A DNA stretch of 64,000 nt from the NCBI RefSeq assembly GCF_017312485.1, contig NZ_BMBA01000002.1, positions 306,287 to 370,286 on the forward strand. The letters are read 5' to 3'. Made by a program: the position numbers and the translations under genes. The notes under the pieces are model-generated. The model was not told the DNA's origin, did no database searches, and saw only the letters and a program-made list of their open reading frames with translations. This DNA comes from Clostridium zeae (lineage in GTDB: Bacteria; Bacillota; Clostridia; Clostridiales; Clostridiaceae). Positions 32,977 through 42,825 of this stretch are shown here, piece by piece (the first letter of the stretch is position 1; each line of letters begins with the position of its first letter).

Positions 32977-33816
32977 CTAAAGTTTTTCTCTTCTCCTTGA
33001 AGACTCTTTAAATATTTCTATAAGTTTCTCTTTATCATTATTGACCAAGGATTTTTTTATATCCTCAAGTTTTACCTGAAAAACTTCAATGGTGCTTATT
33101 AAATTCTCTCTATTTGATAAAAAAAGTTCACTCCATAATTCTTCATTTATATTAGCTATTCTAGTAAGATCTCTGTAACTATCACCAATAAGTTCACCAG
33201 TTGGATATTTATCATCATCACTGTTTACTAATGCTACTGCCATAGCATGTGGAAGTTGAGAAGTATATGCAACTATCTTGTCATGTTCATACGGATTTAC
33301 TTTTTTTACGTTAGAAAATCCTATAGAATGAACTAAATCTTCAACAATTTTAAGATTCTCAGCTTTATTATTATGATGAGGTGTTAATATATAGTTAGCC
33401 CCTCTAAACACCTCTGCTGATGCAAAATCAATTCCTTTTTTCTCTCTTCCTGCCATGGGATGACCAAATACAAAATCCACGTTTTCTCCAACAGAATCTA
33501 GTATATCATCTACCATTATTCCTTTAACCCCAGTAGCATCAGTAATGATTGCTCCCTTTTTAAAATACTGCTTATTGCTTTCGATAAATTTAAGTACAGA
33601 CATTGGATATATACATAAAATTACTAAATCAGATATTTCTAAAGGTTCTTTTCCCTCTAAAAATCCTTTTTTTATTATCCCAAGACTTTCAGCCTTATTT
33701 AATGTAGATATATCACTATCTATACCATAGACTTCATGTTCCTCAAGTGGCTTTAAAGCCTTAGCAAAGGAACCGCCTATAACACCTAGCCCCACTATAG
33801 TTATATTCATTTTCAT
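32977..33816 (-). CDS. tyrA: Prephenate dehydrogenase
   Basis: The product has 279 residues. The N-terminal Rossmann fold has GLGVIGGSFAKALK, and GHPMAGREKKGIDFA is the conserved TyrA active-site segment with the His that aids hydride transfer. The C-terminal helical dimerisation domain follows. There is no ACT domain, so direct tyrosine feedback through ACT is not expected. It oxidises prephenate to 4-hydroxyphenylpyruvate on the way to tyrosine. It lies 30 bases after aroE in the aro operon. Confidence 0.95.
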   Translation of the reverse strand: MKMNITIVGLGVIGGSFAKALKPLEEHEVYGIDSDISTLNKAESLGIIKKGFLEGKEPLEISDLVILCIYPMSVLKFIESNKQYFKKGAIITDATGVKGIMVDDILDSVGENVDFVFGHPMAGREKKGIDFASAEVFRGANYILTPHHNNKAENLKIVEDLVHSIGFSNVKKVNPYEHDKIVAYTSQLPHAMAVALVNSDDDKYPTGELIGDSYRDLTRIANINEELWSELFLSNRENLISTIEVFQVKLEDIKKSLVNNDKEKLIEIFKESSRRREKL

Positions 33817-33846
33817 CCCCCGATGTTCGAATTTAAATTAATATAT

Positions 33847-34674
33847 TTATTTATGCTTGTCTTGATGTAGAATCTCACTTAATTCTTTATAAAGCTCATC
33901 ACCTATTTCATAGGATAACTTTTTATCAAGCCAAATCTCCTCTGCTTTAATTCCTTGTGCTATAAGCATGTAGAGTCCATCAACAGTTTTTTTCCCTAAG
34001 CTTTGAGCTCTTTTTAACAATTCCGTTTCTAAAGGATTATATACTATATCTACAACCGTATGACATTTTTCAATTACTTCATCCTTTATAGGTGAATATC
34101 CAACCTTAGGAAACATACCAACAGGAGTGGTATTAATTATGATATCTATATCATTTCTCTCCTCAAGCTCAGAATAGCTTATACAATTATTATTAGGATA
34201 TTTTCCAGCAGCTAAAATCTTATCTCTTGAAACCAAATATATTTCTCCCGCTTTTTGATCAGTTATATACTGAACCACTGCCTTAGAAGCTCCACCAGTT
34301 CCAAGTACTGCAACAACTTTATTCTTCACATCAACATCATTTCTTAGCAGCAATTCTCCAAAACCAAAATAATCAGTGTTATATCCTATTGTCCTATCTT
34401 CTTCTATTTTTATGGTATTAATAGCCCCTATATTCCTAGCTTCTTCTGAAATATGATCTATTTGCTCCATAAGTATCTCTTTGTACGGTATTGTTACGTT
34501 AACACCATTTATGCCTAGAACCTTTAAAGCTTCTACAGTCTTACTTATGTTTTTCTGCTTTATCTCATACAAGGAAAAACTAGCGTTTAAATTAAGTTTT
34601 TCAAAGACTTTTTTATGAATTTGAGGAGAAAGACTATGTGATAGTTTTTCCCCAATTAAACCATATGCATTCAT
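33847..34674 (-). CDS. aroE: Shikimate dehydrogenase
   Basis: The product has 275 residues. HSLSPQIH binds shikimate, GVNVTIPYKE holds the catalytic Lys, and VLGTGGASKAVVQY is the NADP-binding loop. YNTDYFGF and DGLYMLIAQG are further family motifs. It reduces 3-dehydroshikimate to shikimate. It follows pheA by 19 bases in the aro operon. Confidence 0.96.
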   Translation of the reverse strand: MNAYGLIGEKLSHSLSPQIHKKVFEKLNLNASFSLYEIKQKNISKTVEALKVLGINGVNVTIPYKEILMEQIDHISEEARNIGAINTIKIEEDRTIGYNTDYFGFGELLLRNDVDVKNKVVAVLGTGGASKAVVQYITDQKAGEIYLVSRDKILAAGKYPNNNCISYSELEERNDIDIIINTTPVGMFPKVGYSPIKDEVIEKCHTVVDIVYNPLETELLKRAQSLGKKTVDGLYMLIAQGIKAEEIWLDKKLSYEIGDELYKELSEILHQDKHK

Positions 34675-34693
34675 TTCCCCACACCATAGACTC

Positions 34694-35848
34694 TTAATTA
34701 CAGACGTCTAATTCCCTTCTATATACTCCTAAAAGTTTGAAATACGAACTACTTTTTTCAAAGGTTTCTAATAAGTCTTTTACTACTATATCTTTTATAT
34801 TCCCTTCAAAATCTATATAAAAGAAATACTTCCAAGGTTCTTTTGCTATAGGTCTAGATTCTATTTTGATCATATTAAGATTATTTACTGAGAACCATTT
34901 TAGTGCATTAAAAAGCGCTCCTGCTTTATTTTCCACTGCAAAAACCACTGATATTTTATTGTTAGAAGCATTGTTTATTATGTTTTTTCCAACAATAATA
35001 AATCTTGTAAAGTTGTCTTCTTCATTACTTATTTCTTCTTTAATTATAGAAAGATTAAAGATATCTGCTGCTCTTTTTGATGCTATTGCTCCCTTTTCTT
35101 TTATACCTTCTTTACTTATATGTTCTGCACTTATTGCCGTATTAAAATAAGGTATAGACTTTACATCCTTAAGATTATTTAGGTACACACTACATTGTTC
35201 AAAGCCTTGAGGGTGTGAATATATCTCCCTTAGCTCTTCTTCCTTTGCACCTTCTATTCCTAAAAGATGGTGTTCTATTTTTATACACTTTTCAGCAACA
35301 ATGAAGAATCCATATTTCCTTAAAAGATCATACACTTCCTTAACTGCACCAGTAGATGAGTTTTCAATTGGAAGTACTCCAAAATCAATTTCATCCTTAT
35401 CCAAAGCCTTAAATACATCATCAAATCTTTCGTAATTCGATGTCTTATGCTTATTTCCAAAGAAGCCCAAAAGAGCTTCTTCTGAGTAAGATCCATTTAC
35501 CCCTTGATACCCGAGTCTTAAATCTTTTTCTACATAAAAAGGTTTTTCTTCATTGATGTATTCGCTACTTACCTCATCCTTCGAAAGCTCAACTGACTGA
35601 TATTTTTTACTTATATCCATCATCGATAATATAAACTCTCTTGCAAAAGGCTTTAAAGAATCATCTTCAATACGAGAAACATTTTTCTCAATTACTTGCT
35701 CTTCTCTATTTCCATTATATATTGGAAGCTTATTTTCTTTCTTATATCTTGCTACCTTAGTTACAACTTCCATACGCTCTTGAAATAGTTCTATTATCTT
35801 CTTATCTATATCATCTATGGATCTTCTGTATTGTTCAATATCACTCAT
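34694..35848 (-). CDS. pheA: Bifunctional chorismate mutase/prephenate dehydratase
   Basis: The product has 384 residues in three parts. An AroQ-type chorismate mutase helix bundle spans about 1-90 (YRRSIDDIDKKIIELFQERM). The prephenate dehydratase domain spans about 108-285 (LGYQGVNGSYSEEAL, VLPIENSSTGAV with the TRF-type NFTRFIIVGK near the end). A C-terminal ACT domain (about 300-380) with ESRPIAKEPWKYFFYID binds phenylalanine for feedback. It converts chorismate to phenylpyruvate. Its start shares one base with the aroC stop (TAATG). Confidence 0.96.
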   Translation of the reverse strand: MSDIEQYRRSIDDIDKKIIELFQERMEVVTKVARYKKENKLPIYNGNREEQVIEKNVSRIEDDSLKPFAREFILSMMDISKKYQSVELSKDEVSSEYINEEKPFYVEKDLRLGYQGVNGSYSEEALLGFFGNKHKTSNYERFDDVFKALDKDEIDFGVLPIENSSTGAVKEVYDLLRKYGFFIVAEKCIKIEHHLLGIEGAKEEELREIYSHPQGFEQCSVYLNNLKDVKSIPYFNTAISAEHISKEGIKEKGAIASKRAADIFNLSIIKEEISNEEDNFTRFIIVGKNIINNASNNKISVVFAVENKAGALFNALKWFSVNNLNMIKIESRPIAKEPWKYFFYIDFEGNIKDIVVKDLLETFEKSSSYFKLLGVYRRELDVCN

Positions 35849-36930
35849 TAAAATTCTCCTTCCATAAGGTCAAGTAATGCCAGAGCTGCAATAGCTTCGA
35901 TAACCACTACAGCTCTAGGAACTATACATGGGTCATGCCTTCCTTCTATCTGTAGTTTAGCATCTTCTTTATTTTCAATATCTACTGTATCTTGGTATTT
36001 TATTATAGAAGCAGTTGGCTTTATTGCAACATTAAATAATATTGGCATTCCATTAGTTAGCCCACCTAAAATCCCACCATTATTATTTGTCTTTGTAGCA
36101 ATCTTTTCTCCTTCATAATAATATGAATCATTTGCTTCAGAACCTTTGAGCTTGGTAAGCTCAAAACCTTTTCCAAACTCAATTCCTTTCACAGCAGGTA
36201 CTGAAAAGGCAAGATGGGCAATTGTGCTTTCAACTGAGTCGAAGAACGGATCTCCAACTCCTACATTTATCCCTGTTATAGCACATTGTACTATTCCTCC
36301 AACGGAATCTCCCTCCATTTTTGCTGATAGAATCCTATGCTCCATCAGTGCTTTTTTACCATCATCTATTATAGGAAGATCTTTTTCTTTAATAGATTCT
36401 AAAATGCTGCTATCAATATTTAAAGGATTAAACTCAGCATCTTCAATATCAGCAATTGACTTTATATGAGCTCCTATATTTATACCTTTTTCTTTTAAAA
36501 TGGATTTTGCTATAGCTCCTGCAAATACTAAAGGTGCAGTTATTCTACCTGAGAAGTGTCCTCCACCTCTATAGTCATTGAAACCTTTATATTTTATTGA
36601 GGCTGGATAATCAGAATGGCTTGGTCTCATTACACTTTTTAACTTACTATAGTCTTTAGATCTGGTGTCATTATTTCTTATTATTCCACATAGTGGTGCT
36701 CCAGTAGTTTTTCCGTTGAATATACCACTTAGTATTTCAACCTTATCTTCTTCTTTTCTTGCTGTAGCTAAATTGCTATTGCCTGGAGCTCTTCTTTTCA
36801 TATCTTTATAAATTTCTTCTTCATTTATATCTTTTCCAACCGGAAGCCCACTGATATTAATACCAATAGCTCCTCCATGAGATTCTCCAAATATGGATAC
36901 TTTTATATTATTACCCCATACTCCACTCAT
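35848..36930 (-). CDS. aroC: Chorismate synthase
   Basis: The product has about 360 residues. FGESHGGAIG, RPSHSDYPASIKYKGFNDYRG-like and FSGRITAPLVFAGAIAK are the FMN and substrate-binding signatures; GRHDPCIVPRAV is near the C terminus. It eliminates phosphate from EPSP to give chorismate with reduced FMN. I take ATG 36930 behind AGGGGGCG; it lies inside the end of aroA (20-base overlap), so translation is coupled. Confidence 0.96.
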   Translation of the reverse strand: MSGVWGNNIKVSIFGESHGGAIGINISGLPVGKDINEEEIYKDMKRRAPGNSNLATARKEEDKVEILSGIFNGKTTGAPLCGIIRNNDTRSKDYSKLKSVMRPSHSDYPASIKYKGFNDYRGGGHFSGRITAPLVFAGAIAKSILKEKGINIGAHIKSIADIEDAEFNPLNIDSSILESIKEKDLPIIDDGKKALMEHRILSAKMEGDSVGGIVQCAITGINVGVGDPFFDSVESTIAHLAFSVPAVKGIEFGKGFELTKLKGSEANDSYYYEGEKIATKTNNNGGILGGLTNGMPILFNVAIKPTASIIKYQDTVDIENKEDAKLQIEGRHDPCIVPRAVVVIEAIAALALLDLMEGEF

Positions 36931-38188
36931 CAATTTCGCCCCCTAAAGCTTTATAATCCTTCCAAAAACCTGGGTATGACTTTCTTACACATTCTGGATC
37001 TTTAATTATAACTGGCTTTTCACATCTAGTTGCTGCTATTGCTAAGCTCATAGCAATTCGATGATCTTTGAAAGAACTAACTTCTCCTCCAGCTAGCTTT
37101 TCAACGCCTTTTATAACCATATAATCAGTACCTTCTTCTACTTTAGCCCCTAATTTATTTAATTCAGAAGATATGGCACTTAATCTATCGCATTCTTTTA
37201 TTCTTAATCGACCTGCATTAATTATCTTAGTAGTTCCCTTTGCCAAAGCTGCTGCTACTGTTATTACAGGAATAATATCTGGACATTGTGCTGCATCTAT
37301 TGTAGTCCCAACTAACTTTTCAACTGACAAAGAAACTTTTTTATCTGAAGTACTTATATTAGCTCCCATTCTGCTAAGTATATCTAATACTTCTTTATCA
37401 CCTTGAAGACTTTGTAGATTCAACTTAGAAAGCTCTACTGAATTTCCTAAGGCACTGGCAACAAGATAAAAGGCAGCTTGAGAGAAATCACCTTCAACTT
37501 CATAATTTGTAGCTTTATACGATTGATTTCCTTCTATTATAAATTCTTTATAATCATTATTTATGATTTCTATACCGAATCTTTTCATCATGTCTAAAGT
37601 TAGATCAATATATCCCTTTGATTCTAATTTTGTTGTAATAATAATCCTTGAAGTTCCTTTTAGAAGTGGAAGAGTAAATAGTAAGCCACTGATAAATTGA
37701 GAACTTATATCGCCTTTAATATAAAATTCACCACTTTCCAGTTCTCCTTTTACAGATAAGCAAAGCTCTCCTTCTTTATTACTCCACTTTATTCCTTGTT
37801 CGTCAAATATTTCATAATAAGGCTTAAGTGGCCTTTTCCCTAGATTACCTTTACCTACAAAAGTTATACTATTTTCTTTTATAAGGAATATAGGTACAAT
37901 AAATCTTAAAGTAGAGCCTGATTCATTACAATCAATTATGGCATCTGTTTCAGCTTCAAGCGCTCCTCCTTTAACTTTAACCCAGTTGTCGCCTTTTTCA
38001 AACTTAGCTCCTAGCTTTTCTATAGCACTTAAAGTTGCCACAATGTCGTCTGAAAAATCAACATTAGTTATTAAACTTTCTTCTTTACTTAAAGCCGCAC
38101 ATATTATAGCTCTATGAGCCATGCTCTTAGATGGCGGAATGTTTATATTCCCACTTATTGGCTTGGGCTTTATCTGTATTTTATTCAT
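36911..38188 (-). CDS. aroA: 3-phosphoshikimate 1-carboxyvinyltransferase (EPSP synthase)
   Basis: The product has 425 residues in two similar lobes. SKSMAHRAIICAALS near the N terminus and SGSTLRFIVPI bind shikimate-3-phosphate and PEP; RIKECDRLSAI is the second-lobe signature. It transfers enolpyruvyl from PEP. The N-terminal SKSMAHR is unlike the usual LPGSKS, a class II-like variation sometimes associated with altered glyphosate sensitivity. It shares a TAATG junction with aroB. Confidence 0.95.
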   Translation of the reverse strand: MNKIQIKPKPISGNINIPPSKSMAHRAIICAALSKEESLITNVDFSDDIVATLSAIEKLGAKFEKGDNWVKVKGGALEAETDAIIDCNESGSTLRFIVPIFLIKENSITFVGKGNLGKRPLKPYYEIFDEQGIKWSNKEGELCLSVKGELESGEFYIKGDISSQFISGLLFTLPLLKGTSRIIITTKLESKGYIDLTLDMMKRFGIEIINNDYKEFIIEGNQSYKATNYEVEGDFSQAAFYLVASALGNSVELSKLNLQSLQGDKEVLDILSRMGANISTSDKKVSLSVEKLVGTTIDAAQCPDIIPVITVAAALAKGTTKIINAGRLRIKECDRLSAISSELNKLGAKVEEGTDYMVIKGVEKLAGGEVSSFKDHRIAMSLAIAATRCEKPVIIKDPECVRKSYPGFWKDYKALGGEIDEWSMG

Positions 38189-39258
38189 TATCTTTCCTCC
38201 AAGTCTAAGTCTTCAAATATATTTAAAGTCGTTTTATGAATCTTACTTTTACCAATTACATCCAATAAAATTATATTTAAGTTACCATTTAAATTTTTCT
38301 TATCACGGTTTATTGTAGTTAGTAAATCTCCGATGTTTAGGTTATCTACTTTCCACGGAATATTATACTTTATTAAGATATCCTTTATCAGTTTTGAAGT
38401 ACCAGCCTCTGTTAAGCCTTTCTTTTCGCCTAGTTTACATATATAATACATCCCTATAGCTACTGCTTCACCATGAGTATAAACATCAAAATCAAAATAT
38501 TTTTCTATTGCGTGTCCTAAAGTATGACCGAAGTTTAAAAGCATTCTATCACCTTTATCCTTCTCATCTCTTTCAACAAAATCTCTTTTTATATCAACGC
38601 ATCTATAGATTATCTGTTCTATGTGTTCTAAAAGCTCAGCCTTATCTTCAAATTCTGAAAGCTCTAAAAATAATTTTTTATCTTTAATTGCTCCATATTT
38701 TATAACCTCAGCTAGACCATCATAGAAAAACTTATCTGATAAGGTATTTAACACCGTAGGGTCTATAAGCACTTTTAATGGGTGATAAAAGCTTCCTACT
38801 AAGTTCTTTCCGCCTTCCAAATCAACTGCAACCTTACCACCGACTGAAGAATCAACCTGTGCTAAAAGTGAGGTAGGAATTTGAACAAATTCAATTCCTC
38901 TAAGGTAGGTGGAGGCTATAAAGCCTGCCAAATCTCCTATTACGCCTCCACCTAATGCAATGATAAGATCACTTCTTGTTATGCTAAAATCAGAAAGCTT
39001 GTTATAAATTCCTAAAAGACTTGAAAATCCTTTTGTTTTTTCACCTGGTTCAAGCACTATATTTTCTACTAAAAAACTACTGTCTTCTAAGGATATTTTT
39101 AGTAATTCACCATAATACTTAAATACATTTTCATCGGTTATAATTACAATTTTTCTCCCTTTGAACACTTTACTAATCTGTTCTCCAGCCTTAGTTATAA
39201 TACCTTTTTCTATTACTATTTCATATGAATTATTGGTTAAATTAACTGTTAAATTCAT
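38188..39258 (-). CDS. aroB: 3-dehydroquinate synthase
   Basis: The product has 356 residues. The NAD-binding region has [19 protein letters not shown], then [19 protein letters not shown] and the metal ligands in [12 protein letters not shown] and the HGEAVAIGM helix. It converts DAHP to 3-dehydroquinate. It lies 22 bases after aroF in the aro operon. Confidence 0.97.
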   Translation of the reverse strand: MNLTVNLTNNSYEIVIEKGIITKAGEQISKVFKGRKIVIITDENVFKYYGELLKISLEDSSFLVENIVLEPGEKTKGFSSLLGIYNKLSDFSITRSDLIIALGGGVIGDLAGFIASTYLRGIEFVQIPTSLLAQVDSSVGGKVAVDLEGGKNLVGSFYHPLKVLIDPTVLNTLSDKFFYDGLAEVIKYGAIKDKKLFLELSEFEDKAELLEHIEQIIYRCVDIKRDFVERDEKDKGDRMLLNFGHTLGHAIEKYFDFDVYTHGEAVAIGMYYICKLGEKKGLTEAGTSKLIKDILIKYNIPWKVDNLNIGDLLTTINRDKKNLNGNLNIILLDVIGKSKIHKTTLNIFEDLDLEER

Positions 39259-39280
39259 AGTGATCTCCCTTAAAAGCTTT

Positions 39281-40297
39281 CTATTTAATTTCTCTGCCTA
39301 CAGCAGTTGCTATATTTCTAAGATCCTTTACTAAGCTTTCGAATAATTCTGGCTTAATTGATTGTTGTCCATCACATAATGCATTAGCAGGATCATTATG
39401 AACTTCTATTATTAAACCATCCGCACCTACTGCAACAGCAGCCTTTGATAGAGGTTCAACCATCCACCACATTCCTGCAGCATGACTTGGATCAACTATT
39501 ACTGGAAGATGACTTAATTTCTTTATTGCTGGAATAGCACTTAAATCTAAAGTATTTCTTGTATAAGTTTCAAAGGTTCTTATACCTCTTTCGCATAATA
39601 TAACTTTTTCATTTCCTCCAGCCATTATATATTCAGCTGACATTAGAAGCTCTTCTATAGTAGCTGATAATCCTCTTTTTAATAATATTGGTTTATCTAA
39701 TTTTCCAAGTTCTTTTAGCAAGTCGAAGTTTTGCATATTTCTTGCTCCAACTTGAATTACATCTACATCACTTGCAAATCTATCAAGTTGGCTTGTTGAC
39801 ATTATTTCAGTTACTATTGGAAGTCCTGTGTTTTTTCTTGCTACTTGTAATAAATCCAGTCCATCCATTCCAAGTCCTTGGAAGCTGTATGGTGAGGTTC
39901 TTGGTTTGAAAGCACCGCCCCTTAGCATTTTAGCACCACTTTCTTTCACATTCTTAGCTATTTCAGTTATTTGATCTTCACTCTCTACAGAACATGGTCC
40001 TGCTATTAAACATATATTTTTTCCACCTATTTCTGCATCCCCGATCTTTATTACTGTATCTTCTGGATGGAATAGTCTATTAGCTTTTTTGTAAGGTTCT
40101 TGTACATGCATAACTTTCTCCACATTTCTATTAGCTTCTATTTTTCTAGGATCAATCTTTGTAGTATCTCCTATAAGTCCTATGATGCTCTTTTCTGATC
40201 CTTCTGATAAGTGAACATTAACCCCAAGTTTTTCAATCTCACTTATTAATTTTTGTACCTCTTCTTTTGGTGTTTTGTGTTTTAAAATAATAATCAT
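39281..40297 (-). CDS. aroF: 3-deoxy-7-phosphoheptulonate synthase (type I-beta, with N-terminal regulatory domain)
   Basis: The product has 338 residues. An N-terminal ferredoxin-like regulatory domain (about 1-68) precedes the TIM barrel: [27 protein letters not shown], and [17 protein letters not shown]. The GMWWMV segment replaces the more usual charged Gly-Lys/Arg run after the metal-binding His. The enzyme condenses PEP and erythrose-4-phosphate, the first step of the pathway. It is the first structural gene after the leader-peptide attenuator. Confidence 0.95.
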   Translation of the reverse strand: MIIILKHKTPKEEVQKLISEIEKLGVNVHLSEGSEKSIIGLIGDTTKIDPRKIEANRNVEKVMHVQEPYKKANRLFHPEDTVIKIGDAEIGGKNICLIAGPCSVESEDQITEIAKNVKESGAKMLRGGAFKPRTSPYSFQGLGMDGLDLLQVARKNTGLPIVTEIMSTSQLDRFASDVDVIQVGARNMQNFDLLKELGKLDKPILLKRGLSATIEELLMSAEYIMAGGNEKVILCERGIRTFETYTRNTLDLSAIPAIKKLSHLPVIVDPSHAAGMWWMVEPLSKAAVAVGADGLIIEVHNDPANALCDGQQSIKPELFESLVKDLRNIATAVGREIK

Positions 40298-40379
40298 AAT
40301 ATATAGCCCCTTTCAAAATTAATTTATATAAAATCTCTAAGTTAAAAACTTAGAATTTTTCAACATTTTCCAATACAGT

Positions 40380-40414
40380 AAAAAAAAATAAGACTCAACC
40401 TAATGAGCCTTATT
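40380..40414 (-). terminator. Attenuator terminator of the aro operon
   Basis: On the minus strand AATAAGGCTCA pairs with TGAGTCTTATT (11 pairs, one G-U), followed by nine Ts. It lies between the leader peptide stop and aroF. Its 5' arm contains CTCATTAG, the exact complement of CTAATGAG in the last leader codons, so an alternative antiterminator can form. Confidence 0.85.
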
Positions 40415-40455
40415 TTTTACCGATTTATAACATTTCCAACATTGGATTTATTAAG

Positions 40456-40581
40456 CTAACTCATTAGAGAAACTTTTATTCGATTGCAGAACAAGTAACC
40501 AGCGTTATAAAAATAACCCCAGCTAAAAAAGTAAAAAAAGCTATTTACTTGTTCTAATCTTTCTCTAATTTTGCTATTCAT
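40456..40581 (-). CDS. Aromatic-rich leader peptide of the aro operon (attenuation)
   Basis: A 41-residue frame starts at ATG 40581 behind GGAGG and ends at TAG 40458-40456. It opens with MNSKIRERLEQVNS and then runs FFYFFSWGYFYNAGYLF, in which 11 of 17 residues are Phe, Tyr or Trp. The last codons (CTAATGAG region) can pair with the 5' arm of the terminator at 40380-40414. A ribosome stalled in the aromatic cluster would change this pairing, as in classical phe and trp attenuators. A consensus promoter lies 40 bases upstream. It was too short for ordinary gene lists. The regulatory role is inferred from this arrangement. Confidence 0.9.
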   Translation of the reverse strand: MNSKIRERLEQVNSFFYFFSWGYFYNAGYLFCNRIKVSLMS

Positions 40582-40620
40582 AATTACCTCCATCGGAATT
40601 TTAATCTATCAATTTATAAA

Positions 40621-40649
40621 AGCATAATCCTTTATTTTCTATTTGTCAA
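40621..40649 (-). promoter_or_regulatory. Promoter of the aro leader and operon
   Basis: On the minus strand TTGACA (40649-40644) and TATGCT (40626-40621) are spaced by exactly 17 bases. Transcription should start near 40614, giving a short untranslated lead into the leader peptide. Confidence 0.85.
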
Positions 40650-40726
40650 CCTCAGAAAACATTTTCACTATATATTTTTAGAAAATTTTTAATATATTTT
40701 TTATTATGCAATATTTGTGTATTATA

Positions 40727-40769
40727 GTTGAAGTTAAAATGTCACACCATCAGCTACTTTAACTTCAAC
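40727..40769 (-). terminator. Perfect 12-bp inverted repeat downstream of trpA
   Basis: GTTGAAGTTAAA (40727-40738) and TTTAACTTCAAC (40758-40769) are exact complements with a 19-base loop. It lies between trpA and the aro promoter. No T-run follows, so it may be a weak terminator, an RNA-processing barrier or an operator dyad. Confidence 0.5.
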
Positions 40770-40856
40770 AATAATATTAATTATATACTTTCACTTTATT
40801 TTCAAAATAAAAAACATTGTTTACCATATATTATTTAAAGCTCTATAACTAATTAA

Positions 40857-41618
40857 TCAACCTAAGGCTGTTACAATTTTTTCGATACTTTCGTAATCTT
40901 CAGCATTAACTAATTCCATAACCTTGCTTCCAATTACAACTCCATCACAAAATTCAGAGATTTGTTTTGCTTGCTCAGGAGTAGATATTCCAAAACCAGC
41001 TAGTACAGGAAGTTTTGATATTTTTTTTGCTTGCTTTAGGAATCTCATAGTATCATCGTTAAAACTTTTTCGAGCACCAGTTACCCCTGCTACAGTAACT
41101 GCATACAAAAATCCGCTTCCTGCTGTAGAAAGCTTTTCTATTCTATCTTCACCACTAGTTATAGCGCATAGTGGTATTAAACTTATATTTTTACCCTCTA
41201 AATGGGGAAGTAGAAAATCAAATTCTTCTAATGGAAGATCAGGAACTATAAGTCCATCAGCCATTACATTTCCCATATCCCTAAAGAAGTTCTCAATACC
41301 ATAATTTATTATTGGATTAAGATAAGTCATTAGAATTAGTGGCACTGAAGTCTTTTCCCTAACCTCACTTATCATACTAAAAATTACTTTTAAGTTAACT
41401 CCATTTGCAATAGCACTGTTGCCAGCTTCTTGTATCCTTTCTCCATCAGCTACTGCGTCAGAAAAAGGAACACCTATCTCTATTGCCGCTGCACCTATCT
41501 CAGCGAGCATTAATATAGTTTTCTTAGTATACTCAATAGACTTATCTCCACACATTATATAAGGCACAAAAGCTTTTTTATTTTGTTCTTTAAGGCTGTC
41601 TATTACTTCTCTAATCAA
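40857..41618 (-). CDS. trpA: Tryptophan synthase alpha chain
   Basis: The product has 253 residues. The catalytic Glu lies in [17 protein letters not shown], the second catalytic Asp region is [12 protein letters not shown], and [15 protein letters not shown] and FGISTPEQA form the phosphate site. It cleaves indole-3-glycerol phosphate and channels indole to TrpB. Its start overlaps trpB by eight bases; it is the last trp gene. Confidence 0.97.
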   Translation of the reverse strand: MIREVIDSLKEQNKKAFVPYIMCGDKSIEYTKKTILMLAEIGAAAIEIGVPFSDAVADGERIQEAGNSAIANGVNLKVIFSMISEVREKTSVPLILMTYLNPIINYGIENFFRDMGNVMADGLIVPDLPLEEFDFLLPHLEGKNISLIPLCAITSGEDRIEKLSTAGSGFLYAVTVAGVTGARKSFNDDTMRFLKQAKKISKLPVLAGFGISTPEQAKQISEFCDGVVIGSKVMELVNAEDYESIEKIVTALG

Positions 41619-42825
41619 CTAAGTTCACCCCCAAAATCTCACTTACTCTTTCTACATCTTTGTCCCCTCTACCAGATAAGCACACTACAATAATTTTATC
41701 CTTGTCATAATCTTTGGCAATCTTAACAGTATGAGCTATAGCATGGGCGCTTTCCATAGCAGGAATAATTCCTTCTAACTTTGTTAGGAGCTTGAAACCT
41801 TCCAAAGCCTCGTTGTCATCAATATAAGAATATTTTGCTCTTTCAATATCCTTAAGATAGCAATGTTCTGGACCAACTCCAGGATAGTCTAGGCCCGCAG
41901 ATATTGAATAAGCTTCTTGTATTTGACCACTTCTATTTTGAAGAATATACATCATACTTCCGTGAAGCACTCCTACTTCCCCTTTTGTTATAGTGGCAGC
42001 ATGTCTTTCAGTATCAACGCCTTCTCCAGCAGCCTCAACTCCTATGAGTTCTACCGACTCATCCTTTATTAAAGGATAAAACATCCCCATCGAATTGCTT
42101 CCTCCACCAACACATGCAATAACTGCATCAGGTAGTTTTCCTTCTATATCCATAATTTGCTTTTTGGTTTCACTTCCGATAACACTTTGAAAATCCCTTA
42201 CTATCATTGGAAAAGGATGCGGACCAAGTACCGATCCCATTACATAATGGGTATCAAATACATTACTGACCCAGTACTTAAGCGCTTCGTTCACTGCATC
42301 CTTTAAGGTTTTAGTCCCACTTTTTGCCGGTATTACCTCTGCACCAAGCATTTTCATTCTAAAGACATTAAGTTTTTGTCTCTCGATATCTTCTTCTCCC
42401 ATAAAAATCTTACATTCAAGGCCAAACAGTGCTGCAGCAGTAGCAGTGGCAACACCATGCTGACCAGCACCAGTCTCTGCAACAACCTTTTTCTTTCCCA
42501 TCCTTTTTGCCAGTATTACTTGTCCTATAGTATTATTAATCTTATGAGCACCAGTATGATTTAAATCTTCTCTTTTCAAATAAATTCTTGCTCCACCACA
42601 ATAATCTGTAAGATTTTTTGCAAAATACAATGGTGTTTCTCTTCCAACATAATCTTTTAAATAGTACTCAACTTCTTTTTTGAATTCCTCATCATCTTTA
42701 TATCTTAAATAAGCCTCTTCTAATTCAATTACTGAATTCATAAGGGTTTCAGGGATAAACCTCCCACCATATATTCCAAAGTGTCCTCTTCCATCTGGCA
42801 TAACATAATCTTTAATTTTCTTCAA
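41611..42825 (-). CDS. trpB: Tryptophan synthase beta chain
   Basis: The product has 404 residues. The PLP lysine lies in [15 protein letters not shown], phosphate is bound by [10 protein letters not shown], and [13 protein letters not shown] and [12 protein letters not shown] are TrpB1-type signatures. It joins indole and serine to tryptophan. It overlaps trpF by 14 bases. Confidence 0.98.
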   Translation of the reverse strand: MKKIKDYVMPDGRGHFGIYGGRFIPETLMNSVIELEEAYLRYKDDEEFKKEVEYYLKDYVGRETPLYFAKNLTDYCGGARIYLKREDLNHTGAHKINNTIGQVILAKRMGKKKVVAETGAGQHGVATATAAALFGLECKIFMGEEDIERQKLNVFRMKMLGAEVIPAKSGTKTLKDAVNEALKYWVSNVFDTHYVMGSVLGPHPFPMIVRDFQSVIGSETKKQIMDIEGKLPDAVIACVGGGSNSMGMFYPLIKDESVELIGVEAAGEGVDTERHAATITKGEVGVLHGSMMYILQNRSGQIQEAYSISAGLDYPGVGPEHCYLKDIERAKYSYIDDNEALEGFKLLTKLEGIIPAMESAHAIAHTVKIAKDYDKDKIIVVCLSGRGDKDVERVSEILGVNLVD

